A stretch of DNA of 64,000 nt from assembly GCA_002360925.1 (NCBI GenBank), contig DERN01000004.1, positions 1 through 64,000 of the forward strand, in the 5' to 3' direction. Shown in pieces: positions 43,862-51,380 of the stretch; the stretch's first letter is position 1; the number at the start of each line of letters is the position of its first letter. The translations under genes were made by a program, and so were the position numbers. Below the pieces are notes generated by a model. The model had not been told where the DNA came from and did not search any database. It saw only the letters and a program-made list of their open reading frames with translations. The DNA is from Flavobacteriaceae bacterium UBA3339. Lineage in GTDB: Bacteria > Bacteroidota > Bacteroidia > Flavobacteriales > Flavobacteriaceae.

Positions 43862-44008
43862 GGGTATTATGTATTTCCACATCAACGGTTTAGAGATTGA
43901 AGCTAATATAAATATGTTCTTTGAATAACATCTTTTGGTGTTTTTAATAATCATACTACGCAATATTCTTTTTATAAAAGTAAATATTGTAAACAAACTA
44001 AATACGAA

Positions 44009-44854
44009 ATGGTATCTTCATTAAATCATATTATCTCAGAGGTACAGCGAAAAGAAAATGCCATTTCGCTGTCTGCGCCTAATATAATTGATGAAGCGCA
44101 CCAAATGACTATATACCTAAAAGAGTATTTATGGTCAATAAGAGAGGATATTATAAAGCAGGGTTTTAAAAACCATTGGGAGGAAATCAACTTCTTTCGC
44201 AACATTAAGCCATACATCCTCTCCAAACTCATTTACCACAATAAGATCTTTCGCATACAGACAGCTTGTCCTGTTGAAGGAGGAAAAATGTACACAAGTT
44301 ATTTTTCAGAACAATTGCAAGAATTAAAGCAGGAATACAGAGAACATATCTACAATTCAGATTTTTACAGATATTATCGCTCAGGAAGAACTGACCGTGA
44401 TGAAACCTATTTTAGGTTAGGCAACATTAATTTCCACGATGGTCTGAATAGTTTTGTATTTGAAATTGACCCGCTGTTTTCTACCTATTATGATAATAAA
44501 GTGGCTCGGATAATAGCCAACGAGCTACTTTATACCTATATACTCCAAAAAATTAATGATGATGAAATAGCAGGTTCTCTTTCTGTAAGAGATATTTCAT
44601 CTGATGCTATTCATTGGACAGATACCAAAAACGCCCTGATAGAACTGATTTATGCTCTTTATGCGAACGGTTCACTTTCCTACGGTAAAATAGGGATACG
44701 AAAAATCAGTTTGGTTTTAGAAAAACTGTTTCAGATTACCTTAGGAGATTTGCACAATTCTTTCCATAGGATGAAATACCGTGCCGGTTCCCGAACCGCA
44801 TTTTTAGACCAACTGAAATCTTCTTTGGAAGAATATATGGGCAAGGATTTATAG
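44009..44854 (+). CDS. rteC: RteC-domain protein
   Basis: The protein has 281 residues matching RteC along its length (YLKEYLWSIREDIIKQGFKNHWEEINFFRNIKPYILSKLIYHNKIF; SLVLEKLFQITLGDLHNSFHRMKYRAGSRTAFLDQLKSSLEEYM). In CTnDOT, RteC activates excision genes in response to tetracycline under RteA/RteB. No rteA or rteB is in this element, so its control here must differ or come from another element. It lies after the resistance genes. Confidence 0.9.
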   Translation: MVSSLNHIISEVQRKENAISLSAPNIIDEAHQMTIYLKEYLWSIREDIIKQGFKNHWEEINFFRNIKPYILSKLIYHNKIFRIQTACPVEGGKMYTSYFSEQLQELKQEYREHIYNSDFYRYYRSGRTDRDETYFRLGNINFHDGLNSFVFEIDPLFSTYYDNKVARIIANELLYTYILQKINDDEIAGSLSVRDISSDAIHWTDTKNALIELIYALYANGSLSYGKIGIRKISLVLEKLFQITLGDLHNSFHRMKYRAGSRTAFLDQLKSSLEEYMGKDL

Positions 44855-45025
44855 AGGTATCAAAAACAAACAAAAAGGGAAACAAAGATAACGGATATAA
44901 GATAACTTCACACGCATAATGGCTTCGCCACCCTTCGGGATTTATAGTGCTTCGTAATCTAATATCCATTAGCAGAATGGCTTTCTTTTTTTTCTGTTTT
45001 TTTCTTTTGAAGTGAATTTTAAGAG

Positions 45026-45211
45026 TTATTCATCTTTGTTGGGTGTGGTCTTATCTTCAGAATCAATACTTTTATAGTACTCTTTCATTGTAGAACTCAC
45101 AATTATTTCGACAATAAGATCTATCAAACGATCTTCTTTTTCCTTTTCCAACTTTTTATAAAGCGTGTCAATATCTTCAAGGCTCTGTTCAGGTGTTTTA
45201 CCCTTTTTCAT
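45026..45211 (-). CDS. Small charged helical protein (61 aa)
   Basis: The protein starts MKKGKTPEQSLEDIDTLYKK and continues with a charged coiled-coil-like helix (LEKEKEDRLIDLIVEIIVSS) and an acidic tail. It is the only plausible gene between rteC and the toxin-antitoxin unit, and it is on the opposite strand. Short proteins of this look occur in Bacteroidota elements. Function unknown. Confidence 0.6.
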   Translation of the reverse strand: MKKGKTPEQSLEDIDTLYKKLEKEKEDRLIDLIVEIIVSSTMKEYYKSIDSEDKTTPNKDE

Positions 45212-45260
45212 AACATCTTATTTTAGACGATAATTTAAAGAAAAACACAGGCTTAAAATT

Positions 45261-45310
45261 TTGAAATATAAAGCTTAATTGAAATATAACTTTGACAAAA
45301 GTTATTTTTT
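45261..45310. other. Direct repeats and hairpin upstream of the toxin-antitoxin unit
   Basis: TTGAAATATAA occurs twice (45261-45271 and 45279-45289), 18 bases apart, followed by an 8-bp hairpin ATAACTTT/AAAGTTAT (45286-45305) and a T run. These may be operator or terminator sequences; neither is proven. Confidence 0.35.
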
Positions 45311-45396
45311 AAGCCGAAGTTATGTAGAGAATTTATCTCATTTTTTTCCTTTGTTAAATTGTTATGTCGACAAACAACAATGTAAGCAAAAATGTT

Positions 45397-45404
45397 TATA
45401 TTTG
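45397..45404 (+). promoter_or_regulatory. Toxin-antitoxin promoter -7 box
   Basis: TATATTTG ends 4 bases before the ATG at 45409, again implying a leaderless message, and it excludes the in-frame start at 45364. Confidence 0.55.
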
Positions 45405-45408
45405 TAAT

Positions 45409-45912
45409 ATGATTAGGCAATTTGAAAAATATAAAGGAATACATCCGGGTATTGTACTTGATAGAGAATTAAAAAAACGTTCTATCAAACAACGTCCTTT
45501 TGCTTTGTCTTTAGAGGAACATCCTCAAACGTTTAATGCCATTACCAAAGGTAAAAGAGGAATTAGTACGGCATTAGCGTTGAAGATTGAGCGAGAACTT
45601 GGTTTGGAAGAAGGTACTTTGGTGATATTGCAGGCATATTATGATATCCAAAAAATCAAAGAAAAAGAAATCCAAAATACTCCTGATCTGCATATCCTGA
45701 GTAAAGCTTTGTTTTGGGATACGGATATTCAACACATAGATTGGGATCGACAATACAGAGCTGTTATTCAACGTGTTTTTGAGCGAGGAAATGAGAATGA
45801 CAAAGATGAGATCATTCGCTTTTATAGTGCTGAAAAAGTCAACCAAGCTTTGCAGGAGTCCAATATCCGAAACCCATATACTATATACAGATTCAATAAA
45901 ACTACAGACTAA
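45409..45912 (+). CDS. XRE/HigA-like antitoxin with DUF6922-like C-terminal domain
   Basis: Starting at 45409 the protein has 167 residues. Residues ~7-70 form a HigA-like helix-turn-helix (GIHPGIVLDRELKKRSIKQRPFALSLEEHPQTFNAITKGKRGISTALALKIERELGL). The C-terminal part (ILSKALFWDTDIQHIDWDRQYRAVIQRVFERG) resembles DUF6922, often found with nucleotidyltransferase toxins. It is followed after 2 bases by such a toxin gene and should neutralise it and repress the operon. Confidence 0.8.
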   Translation: MIRQFEKYKGIHPGIVLDRELKKRSIKQRPFALSLEEHPQTFNAITKGKRGISTALALKIERELGLEEGTLVILQAYYDIQKIKEKEIQNTPDLHILSKALFWDTDIQHIDWDRQYRAVIQRVFERGNENDKDEIIRFYSAEKVNQALQESNIRNPYTIYRFNKTTD

Positions 45913-45914
45913 TT

Positions 45915-46562
45915 ATGATGTATTATAACACTGTCAATGATCTTTTAAAAAACACATTGATTACACTAATGGAGTCCTCTGTGTTTGAGTCTTTTCGTTT
46001 GGTGGGTGGTACAGCATTAAGTCTTCAATTAGGACATCGTTTGTCTGTAGATATAGATTTGTTTAGTGATGCCACATATGGTTCTATTGATTTTAAAGCT
46101 ATTGATGAATTCATAGAGAAAACATTTCCCTACCACTATCATTTTTCAAATTTAGATCCGGCAATGGGTAAATCTTACAGTGTGGGCACAGATAAGGACA
46201 ATGTAGTAAAATTAGATGTGTTTTATACGGATGCTTTTATACAATCTCCTTTGATTGAGGCTGCAATCAGAATGGCTACGACCGAAGAAATCATTGCTAT
46301 GAAAATTGATGTAGTACAACGTATAGGTCGAAAAAAAGATTTTTGGGATTTGCATGAATTACTACAGAAATACAACCTTCCTACCATGCTTTCTCTCCAT
46401 CAACAACGCTATCCTTATACACACGATGAAGAACTCATATTGAACAACCTCTCCAATTTTGAATTTGCCGATGATGATTTTGACCCAATCTGTTTAAGAG
46501 GAAAATATTGGGAGTTTATCAAGGAGGATATTGTTGATGCAGTAAAAGCGTATAAGCCCTAA
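45915..46562 (+). CDS. AbiEii/AbiGii-type nucleotidyltransferase toxin
   Basis: The protein has 215 residues. The nucleotidyltransferase core is FRLVGGTALSLQLGHRLSVDIDLFS (residues ~27-51), giving Asp46 and Asp48 as metal ligands, with a third acidic site in VVKLDVFY. The IGRKKDFWDLHELLQKY segment is typical of AbiEii proteins. Related toxins add nucleotides to tRNA and cause abortive infection or plasmid retention. Paired with the antitoxin just upstream. Confidence 0.88.
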   Translation: MMYYNTVNDLLKNTLITLMESSVFESFRLVGGTALSLQLGHRLSVDIDLFSDATYGSIDFKAIDEFIEKTFPYHYHFSNLDPAMGKSYSVGTDKDNVVKLDVFYTDAFIQSPLIEAAIRMATTEEIIAMKIDVVQRIGRKKDFWDLHELLQKYNLPTMLSLHQQRYPYTHDEELILNNLSNFEFADDDFDPICLRGKYWEFIKEDIVDAVKAYKP

Positions 46563-46678
46563 GCCATATATTCCGAAAAGCATTTCCTAATGATTATTCC
46601 CGCAAGGATTATATAAAAATTTCATAATCAGTTCAGCATCTTCTTGAGTGATATTTATTTCAATCAGAATATTGGGTA
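46559..46678 (-). pseudogene. Frameshifted remnant of the 53-aa element protein
   Basis: On the minus strand one frame reads ITQEDAELIMKFLYN and, after one extra base at 46607, another reads LAGIIIRKCFSEYMA and then stops. Joined, they match AELIMEFLYN-LTMIIIRECF of the gene at 37067. The 5' part is missing or diverged and it overlaps the toxin stop by four bases. It suggests an older recombinase-module end at this point inside the present element. Confidence 0.65.
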
Positions 46679-46707
46679 TACTTTATGTTCTTTATGCTTT
46701 TTTTGTA

Positions 46708-46715
46708 TATTTTTG
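46708..46715 (+). promoter_or_regulatory. Promoter -7 box of the XRE-vsr-methylase operon
   Basis: TATTTTTG lies 33 bases before the proposed TTG start at 46749. It rules out the longer in-frame start at 46644. Confidence 0.5.
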
Positions 46716-46748
46716 CCTAAAACACAAATAGTTTTGGCTTATAAAGAA

Positions 46749-46949
46749 TTGAATAGAATTAGGATAGTTTTGGCAGAGCTAAATAAGAAAAATAAATGGC
46801 TCGCAGAAAAGCTTGGCAAGAATCAAGCAACTATTTCTCTTTGGTGTAATAATGCAAGACAGCCATCAATAGAAACATTGTTTGATATAGCAAAGGTTCT
46901 AGATGTGAATGTAAGAAAGCTTTTAGTATCGACAAAAAATGATGACTAA
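46749..46949 (+). CDS. XRE-family regulator (controller-like)
   Basis: Using a TTG start at 46749 it has 66 residues: (M)NRIRIVLAELNKKNKWLAEK, then LGKNQATISLWCNNARQPSI and a short tail. That is one complete helix-turn-helix domain. Its start is supported by the promoter box at 46708 and by alignment of this N-terminus with other small XRE proteins. It overlaps vsr by one base and heads the methylase cassette, as a controller protein would. Confidence 0.75.
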   Translation: MNRIRIVLAELNKKNKWLAEKLGKNQATISLWCNNARQPSIETLFDIAKVLDVNVRKLLVSTKNDD

Positions 46950-47377
46950 TGGCGGATGTGCATTCAAAAGAAGTTAGGAGCTTTAATATGAGCCAAGTAA
47001 AAGGAAAGGATACGACACCTGAACTTTTAGTAAGAAGATTTCTTTTTGCCAAAGGTTTACGCTACAGATTATATGACAAAAAACTTCCGGGTAAACCGGA
47101 TATAGTATTACCTAAATATAAAACAGTAATTCTGATACATGGATGTTTTTGGCATGGACACGAAAACTGTAAATATGCAACATTACCAAAAACAAGAGAA
47201 GAGTTTTGGCTAGAAAAAATCGAAGGAAATAAAAAAAGAGATAAGGAAAATATTGAAAAATTAAAAAATAAAGATTGGAATGTTCTTGTAGTTTACGGAT
47301 GCGAACTAAAAAAGAATAACAAAGACCAAACTTTACAAAATATTTTAAGGAACATACAAGACCAATTTCGAAATTGA
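46949..47377 (+). CDS. vsr: Very-short-patch-repair (Vsr)-type endonuclease
   Basis: The protein has 142 residues. MSQVKGKDTTPELLVRRFLF (residue 14 on), GKPDIVLPKYKTVILIHGCFWHGHENC (48 on) and the C-terminal NVLVVYGCEL match Vsr. Catalytic Asp51 and His69/His71 fall at the same numbers as in E. coli Vsr. Vsr nicks T:G mismatches left by deamination of 5-methylcytosine next to a Dcm-type methylase. Here no separate restriction enzyme is seen, so it might instead be the nuclease of the cassette. It lies 9 bases before the methylase. Confidence 0.92.
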   Translation: MADVHSKEVRSFNMSQVKGKDTTPELLVRRFLFAKGLRYRLYDKKLPGKPDIVLPKYKTVILIHGCFWHGHENCKYATLPKTREEFWLEKIEGNKKRDKENIEKLKNKDWNVLVVYGCELKKNNKDQTLQNILRNIQDQFRN

Positions 47378-47386
47378 TTTTGAAGT

Positions 47387-48481
47387 ATGAAAAAGAAAAA
47401 CGAACATATACATCATTCCAACAAATTAAAAGCAGTGGATTTCTTCTGCTCTGGTGGCGGTATGAGCTTCGGAATGCAGGAAGCAGGGATTCAGATTATT
47501 GCCGGAATTGACTTTGATAAAAATTGTAAAACTACCTACGAAGCAAATATAGAGGGAGCAGAATTTATACAGGCTGATGTATTCGACCTGAAAGAAAAAG
47601 AACTTGAAAAAAAATTGTCTTTAAAAAAGAATGATGATGAGCTTGTACTTATAGGTTGTAGTCCTTGCCAGTTTTGGAGCATCATTAATACAGATAAAAC
47701 AAAGTCATCTAAATCAAAAAACCTTTTGATAGAATTCTCACGTTTTGTAAAATATTTTCGTCCCGGATATGTGGTTGTAGAAAATGTTCCAGGTGTTTTA
47801 AGAAGAAAAGAAGAAAGTGGTTTAGACGAGTTTATTGAATGGCTTAAAAATAACGGTTATGAAAATCCACACTTCAAAGTCCATAATGTAAATGATTATG
47901 GTGTTCCGCAAAACCGCAAAAGGTTTACACTAATTGCAACTCGTATTTCTCAGCATGAAATTAAGCCTTTGGAATTAGAAGGGAAAAAAGTTGTCGTAAA
48001 AGATGTTTTAGGAATAGACAAAGGGTTTCCTAAAATAGAGCCCGGACATAAGGATAATTCGGATTTTCTTCATACCGCTCCAAATATTAGTGACATCAAT
48101 AAAAGAAGATTAAAAAAAGTAGAAAAAGACGGAGGAAACAGATTAGGCTTTGCAGACGATCCCGAGTTACAGTTAAAATGTTTTGAAGGAAAAGATGACT
48201 CTTTCAAAGACACGTTTGGACGCTTATGGTGGAATAAACCTGCTCCGACAATTACGACCAAGTTTTTCAGTATTTCTAATGGTAGATTTGTACATCCGGA
48301 AGAAGACAGAGCTTTGTCTATAAGAGAGGGAGCTACATTGCAGTCCTTTCCGTTAACCTATAAATTTAAAGGAACAAGTGTTGCAAATATCGCCAGAATG
48401 ATTGGTAATGCAGTACCCCCCAAATATGCAACAGCTATTGGTAAAGCAATAATCCAAAGTACAGAAAATGAGCGAACCTAA
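47387..48481 (+). CDS. DNA (cytosine-5) methyltransferase
   Basis: The protein has 364 residues with the ordered C5-methylase motifs: VDFFCSGGGMSFGMQEAG (I, residue 17 on), GCSPCQFWS with catalytic Cys94 (IV), VVENVPGVL (VI), DYGVPQNRKRFTLIA (VIII), LSIREGATLQSFP (IX) and MIGNAVPPKYATAIGKAI (X). The target-recognition part between VIII and IX cannot be matched to a site. Its end overlaps the GHKL ATPase start by 14 bases. Confidence 0.95.
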   Translation: MKKKNEHIHHSNKLKAVDFFCSGGGMSFGMQEAGIQIIAGIDFDKNCKTTYEANIEGAEFIQADVFDLKEKELEKKLSLKKNDDELVLIGCSPCQFWSIINTDKTKSSKSKNLLIEFSRFVKYFRPGYVVVENVPGVLRRKEESGLDEFIEWLKNNGYENPHFKVHNVNDYGVPQNRKRFTLIATRISQHEIKPLELEGKKVVVKDVLGIDKGFPKIEPGHKDNSDFLHTAPNISDINKRRLKKVEKDGGNRLGFADDPELQLKCFEGKDDSFKDTFGRLWWNKPAPTITTKFFSISNGRFVHPEEDRALSIREGATLQSFPLTYKFKGTSVANIARMIGNAVPPKYATAIGKAIIQSTENERT

Positions 48482-50102
48482 ACTATTTATGAAATTTGAG
48501 GCAAACACCATACAGCATCTTGGTGTTAAAATGTATTCTACAATGCCTCCAGCTTTAGCTGAATTAATTGCAAATGCGTATGATGCCTGTGCAACAGAAG
48601 TTCACATAAAATTGTATGACATAGACGAAAAAGTGGTTGTTGTTCAAGATAATGGTACCGGAATGTCTTTTGACGAAGTAAATGATTATTTTCTTAGAAT
48701 AGGAAGAAACAGACGTGAAGAGAAACAAGAATCACAATGTGGAAGAATTCCTACAGGAAAAAAGGGCTTGGGTAAATTGGCTCTTTTTGGCATCGGAGAT
48801 AAAATAAATATTCAAACTTTCCAAGAATCAGAAGGAGTTAGTTTTAACCTTAATTGGAATGAAATCTTAAAAACAACAGGCAAAGATTATGAGCCTGATT
48901 TTAATTTGTTAGAAAATAAGAATTCTGAACGAGGGACAACTATTACCTTAACTGAATTAAAAAGAAAAACCGGCTTTCCTTTACAAGATTACGCTGATAA
49001 CATAGCAAAGTTATTTAATTTTCAGGATGATTTTATTATATACATATCATTGAATGATGATGATCCAATTAAAATAGATAGCAAAACAAAATACCAAAAA
49101 ATTGAGCCAGAATTTAAATGGGAGATTCAGGAAATTATAAGTATTATCGAAAAAGACTATTCAGATAAAGGAAAGATTCAAGGTACAATAATTACCACCG
49201 AAAAGCCTCTTAAAGCAAACTTGAGAGGCGTAACACTTTTTGCAAATGGACGTATGGTTAATATTCCAGAATTTTTTGGACCTTCAGAATCCAGTCACTT
49301 TTATTCTTACGCAACAGGATGGCTGAATATTGACTTCATTGACAATTGGGAAGAAGATGTTATTTCAACAAACAGACAATCCATTGATTGGGAAAATCCC
49401 AAAACAGTTGAGTTAAGAGAATATCTAGCTTCATGTTTGTCTATTATCGAAAGACAATGGCGTGAATTTCGAAAAGACAAAAAGAAAAACGCTATTAGTG
49501 AAAAGGTAAATATTAATGTAGGACAGTGGATTGATCGTTTACCTGATAATGTACAGGATCAAGTCGAAACGATTGTTAATCTGTTAGATGACACTCCCGA
49601 ATTATCTGAAAGCACACAACAAAAAGCCATTCAATTAATACATGGTCTTGTACCGGAATATGCAAATTTGCATTGGAGATATCTTCATCCTGAAATTAGA
49701 GGAGCGGCAGAAGAAGACTACAAGCGGAATGATTTTTACAGAGCATTCATAGAAGCGGTTAAAAGATATATTAATACAGTTAGAGCAAAATCAAAAAGTA
49801 CAAACGCAACGGATCATGGTATGATGGGAGCTGAGTTTGGATTAGGTAGAATATTACAAGTAGCAGCTAAATTTAATAAACCAGACGGCTCTAAATTTCA
49901 CGCAGATACATACAAATGTATTGAAGAGGGACAAAAATATTTATCTATGGGAATCGTCTCTGGAGCTAGAAATCCTATTTCTCACGAAGAGATAGGAGAT
50001 TTACGAGATTCGAAGCTTTTTACGGAAAAGGACTGTCTAGATATGCTTAGTTTATTATCTCACTTATTTAAGAGGTTGGAAGATGCCGATCCTGCTCCCT
50101 GA
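48468..50102 (+). CDS. GHKL (MORC/MutL-like) ATPase with Ymh/TIGR02391-like C-terminus
   Basis: The protein has 544 residues. The ATP site is complete: N-box ALAELIANAYDA (Glu32), DNGTGM (residues 61-66) and TGKKGLGKLALF (96-107). The middle resembles the transducer domain of GHKL ATPases. The last ~130 residues (MMGAEFGLGRILQVAA ... GIVSGARNPISHEE) resemble the Abi_Ymh/TIGR02391 domain. MutL/MORC-like ATPases next to C5 methylases were described by Iyer, Abhiman and Aravind in restriction systems, so a role in DNA discrimination or restriction is likely. Confidence 0.85.
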   Translation: MSEPKLFMKFEANTIQHLGVKMYSTMPPALAELIANAYDACATEVHIKLYDIDEKVVVVQDNGTGMSFDEVNDYFLRIGRNRREEKQESQCGRIPTGKKGLGKLALFGIGDKINIQTFQESEGVSFNLNWNEILKTTGKDYEPDFNLLENKNSERGTTITLTELKRKTGFPLQDYADNIAKLFNFQDDFIIYISLNDDDPIKIDSKTKYQKIEPEFKWEIQEIISIIEKDYSDKGKIQGTIITTEKPLKANLRGVTLFANGRMVNIPEFFGPSESSHFYSYATGWLNIDFIDNWEEDVISTNRQSIDWENPKTVELREYLASCLSIIERQWREFRKDKKKNAISEKVNINVGQWIDRLPDNVQDQVETIVNLLDDTPELSESTQQKAIQLIHGLVPEYANLHWRYLHPEIRGAAEEDYKRNDFYRAFIEAVKRYINTVRAKSKSTNATDHGMMGAEFGLGRILQVAAKFNKPDGSKFHADTYKCIEEGQKYLSMGIVSGARNPISHEEIGDLRDSKLFTEKDCLDMLSLLSHLFKRLEDADPAP

Positions 50103-50110
50103 CGTTTTAA

Positions 50111-50148
50111 TTTAGATACTAGGATTTTCTGAATTTCTAGTATCTAAA
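50111..50148. other. 12-bp inverted repeat between the methylase and kinase operons
   Basis: Arms TTTAGATACTAG (50111-50122) and CTAGTATCTAAA (50137-50148) around 14 bases. No T run follows, so it is either a weak terminator or an operator for the operon starting at 50215. Confidence 0.5.
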
Positions 50149-50214
50149 AGATTTGAAAAACCTTAATAGAAGCATATATTTTTCAATTATAATATTATTT
50201 GCAACGTCACTAAA

Positions 50215-51378
50215 ATGAATGATTTTGATGTTATTATAGATAGGTTTTATTCTTCTCACACCTATGAGAATATGGAGAATTTATGTTCTCTGGTTAAGAA
50301 CTCACAATTTGACGCAAATAAAATTGCAGAATTAACGAAGGTATTGGCTACAAGTGGAGAAACTTTAAAGTTCTCTAGTTACAATACAGCTGACATTCCG
50401 TCTACAGGAGGACCATCATCTTTATCTACGATTATTAGTCCTTTAATTCTAAAAGAGTATTTTGCAGTTCCCAAACTAGGAATCGTAGGAAGACCTGCCG
50501 GGGGTATTGATGTTCTAGCCCAAATAGAAGGATACAATCTAAAGCTTTCTAAAAAAGGAATCTATGAGATAATTGATAAAACACAATATTGTCATTTTAT
50601 CTCAAATAATCAATTTGCTCCTTTAGACAGTGAACTTTTTAAATACAGAAGTGAAAATGGTTTCAAGAATGTTTCGGGATTAGTCATTGCTAGTTTATTA
50701 TCCAAAAAAGTTGCTGTTGATATCAAAAATGTATGTTTAGATATTCGTTATTCACATTTTGGCAATTTTGGAAGTTCTTTGAAGGAAGCAAAAGAACTTT
50801 CAGATAATTTTAAACAAGTAAGTAATTTATTGGGAATAAATAGTACGTTTTATTTTTCAGATAATGCAAAGTTGTTTCAGCCGTACATTGGACGAGGAGA
50901 ATCCTTATTGGCAATTTATGAATATTTTTCGGGTAGCAATAGCAATTGGCTGAATCATCATATTGAACATGAATGTAGCGAAATGGTTCGAAATCTTACA
51001 GATAAGAAGATAGAAACATCAAAGTTTAAAAGTATAATTATAAAAAACTTTACAGAAAATATCATATTTCAGGGAGGAAATATTACATCTTTTGAAAATG
51101 TCGCAAAAAATATAAAGGACTCTCATATATATGAATTCTCTGCTCAAAAGTCAGGGATACTGATAATCGATATAATGAAAATGAGAGATACCATCCTCAA
51201 AATTCAAAATAAATATAGAAACAAGGGTGATGAATTCCCTGACCCTTGCGGATTAGTTTTCTTGAAAAATCAAAATGAAAATATTGCTCAAAATGAAACG
51301 GTACTGACTTTCAGAGTCCCTGAAAATGATTTAGAATATTTTAAAACCGAATTAAATAATTTTATTACAATAAACTAG
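50215..51378 (+). CDS. Thymidine/pyrimidine-nucleoside phosphorylase-like protein
   Basis: The protein has 387 residues. Residues ~60-185 follow the DeoA family: STGGPSSLSTIISPLILKEY (Ser63 on; glycine-rich phosphate loop), VPKLGIVGRPAGGIDVLAQIEGYN (86 on) and FAPLDSELFKYRSEN (134 on). SLLSKKVAVDIKNVCLDIR follows at 160. Judged from memory of E. coli thymidine phosphorylase, the base-binding Arg171, Ser186 and Lys190 correspond to Arg145, Ser160 and Lys164, all kept. The lysine and histidine before STGG, and part of the loop after VGR, are changed. It may be an active phosphorylase with altered substrate or a binding protein. The kinase-ATPase gene follows after 2 bases. Confidence 0.75.
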   Translation: MNDFDVIIDRFYSSHTYENMENLCSLVKNSQFDANKIAELTKVLATSGETLKFSSYNTADIPSTGGPSSLSTIISPLILKEYFAVPKLGIVGRPAGGIDVLAQIEGYNLKLSKKGIYEIIDKTQYCHFISNNQFAPLDSELFKYRSENGFKNVSGLVIASLLSKKVAVDIKNVCLDIRYSHFGNFGSSLKEAKELSDNFKQVSNLLGINSTFYFSDNAKLFQPYIGRGESLLAIYEYFSGSNSNWLNHHIEHECSEMVRNLTDKKIETSKFKSIIIKNFTENIIFQGGNITSFENVAKNIKDSHIYEFSAQKSGILIIDIMKMRDTILKIQNKYRNKGDEFPDPCGLVFLKNQNENIAQNETVLTFRVPENDLEYFKTELNNFITIN

Positions 51379-51380
51379 GA

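Noticed and set aside
45364..45408. Earlier start of the antitoxin gene
   Set aside because: The promoter -7 box lies at 45397-45404, inside this extension.
46644..46748. Earlier ATG for the XRE regulator
   Set aside because: It adds a cysteine-rich hydrophobic stretch unlike the family and contains the promoter box at 46708; TTG at 46749 gives a normal XRE domain.
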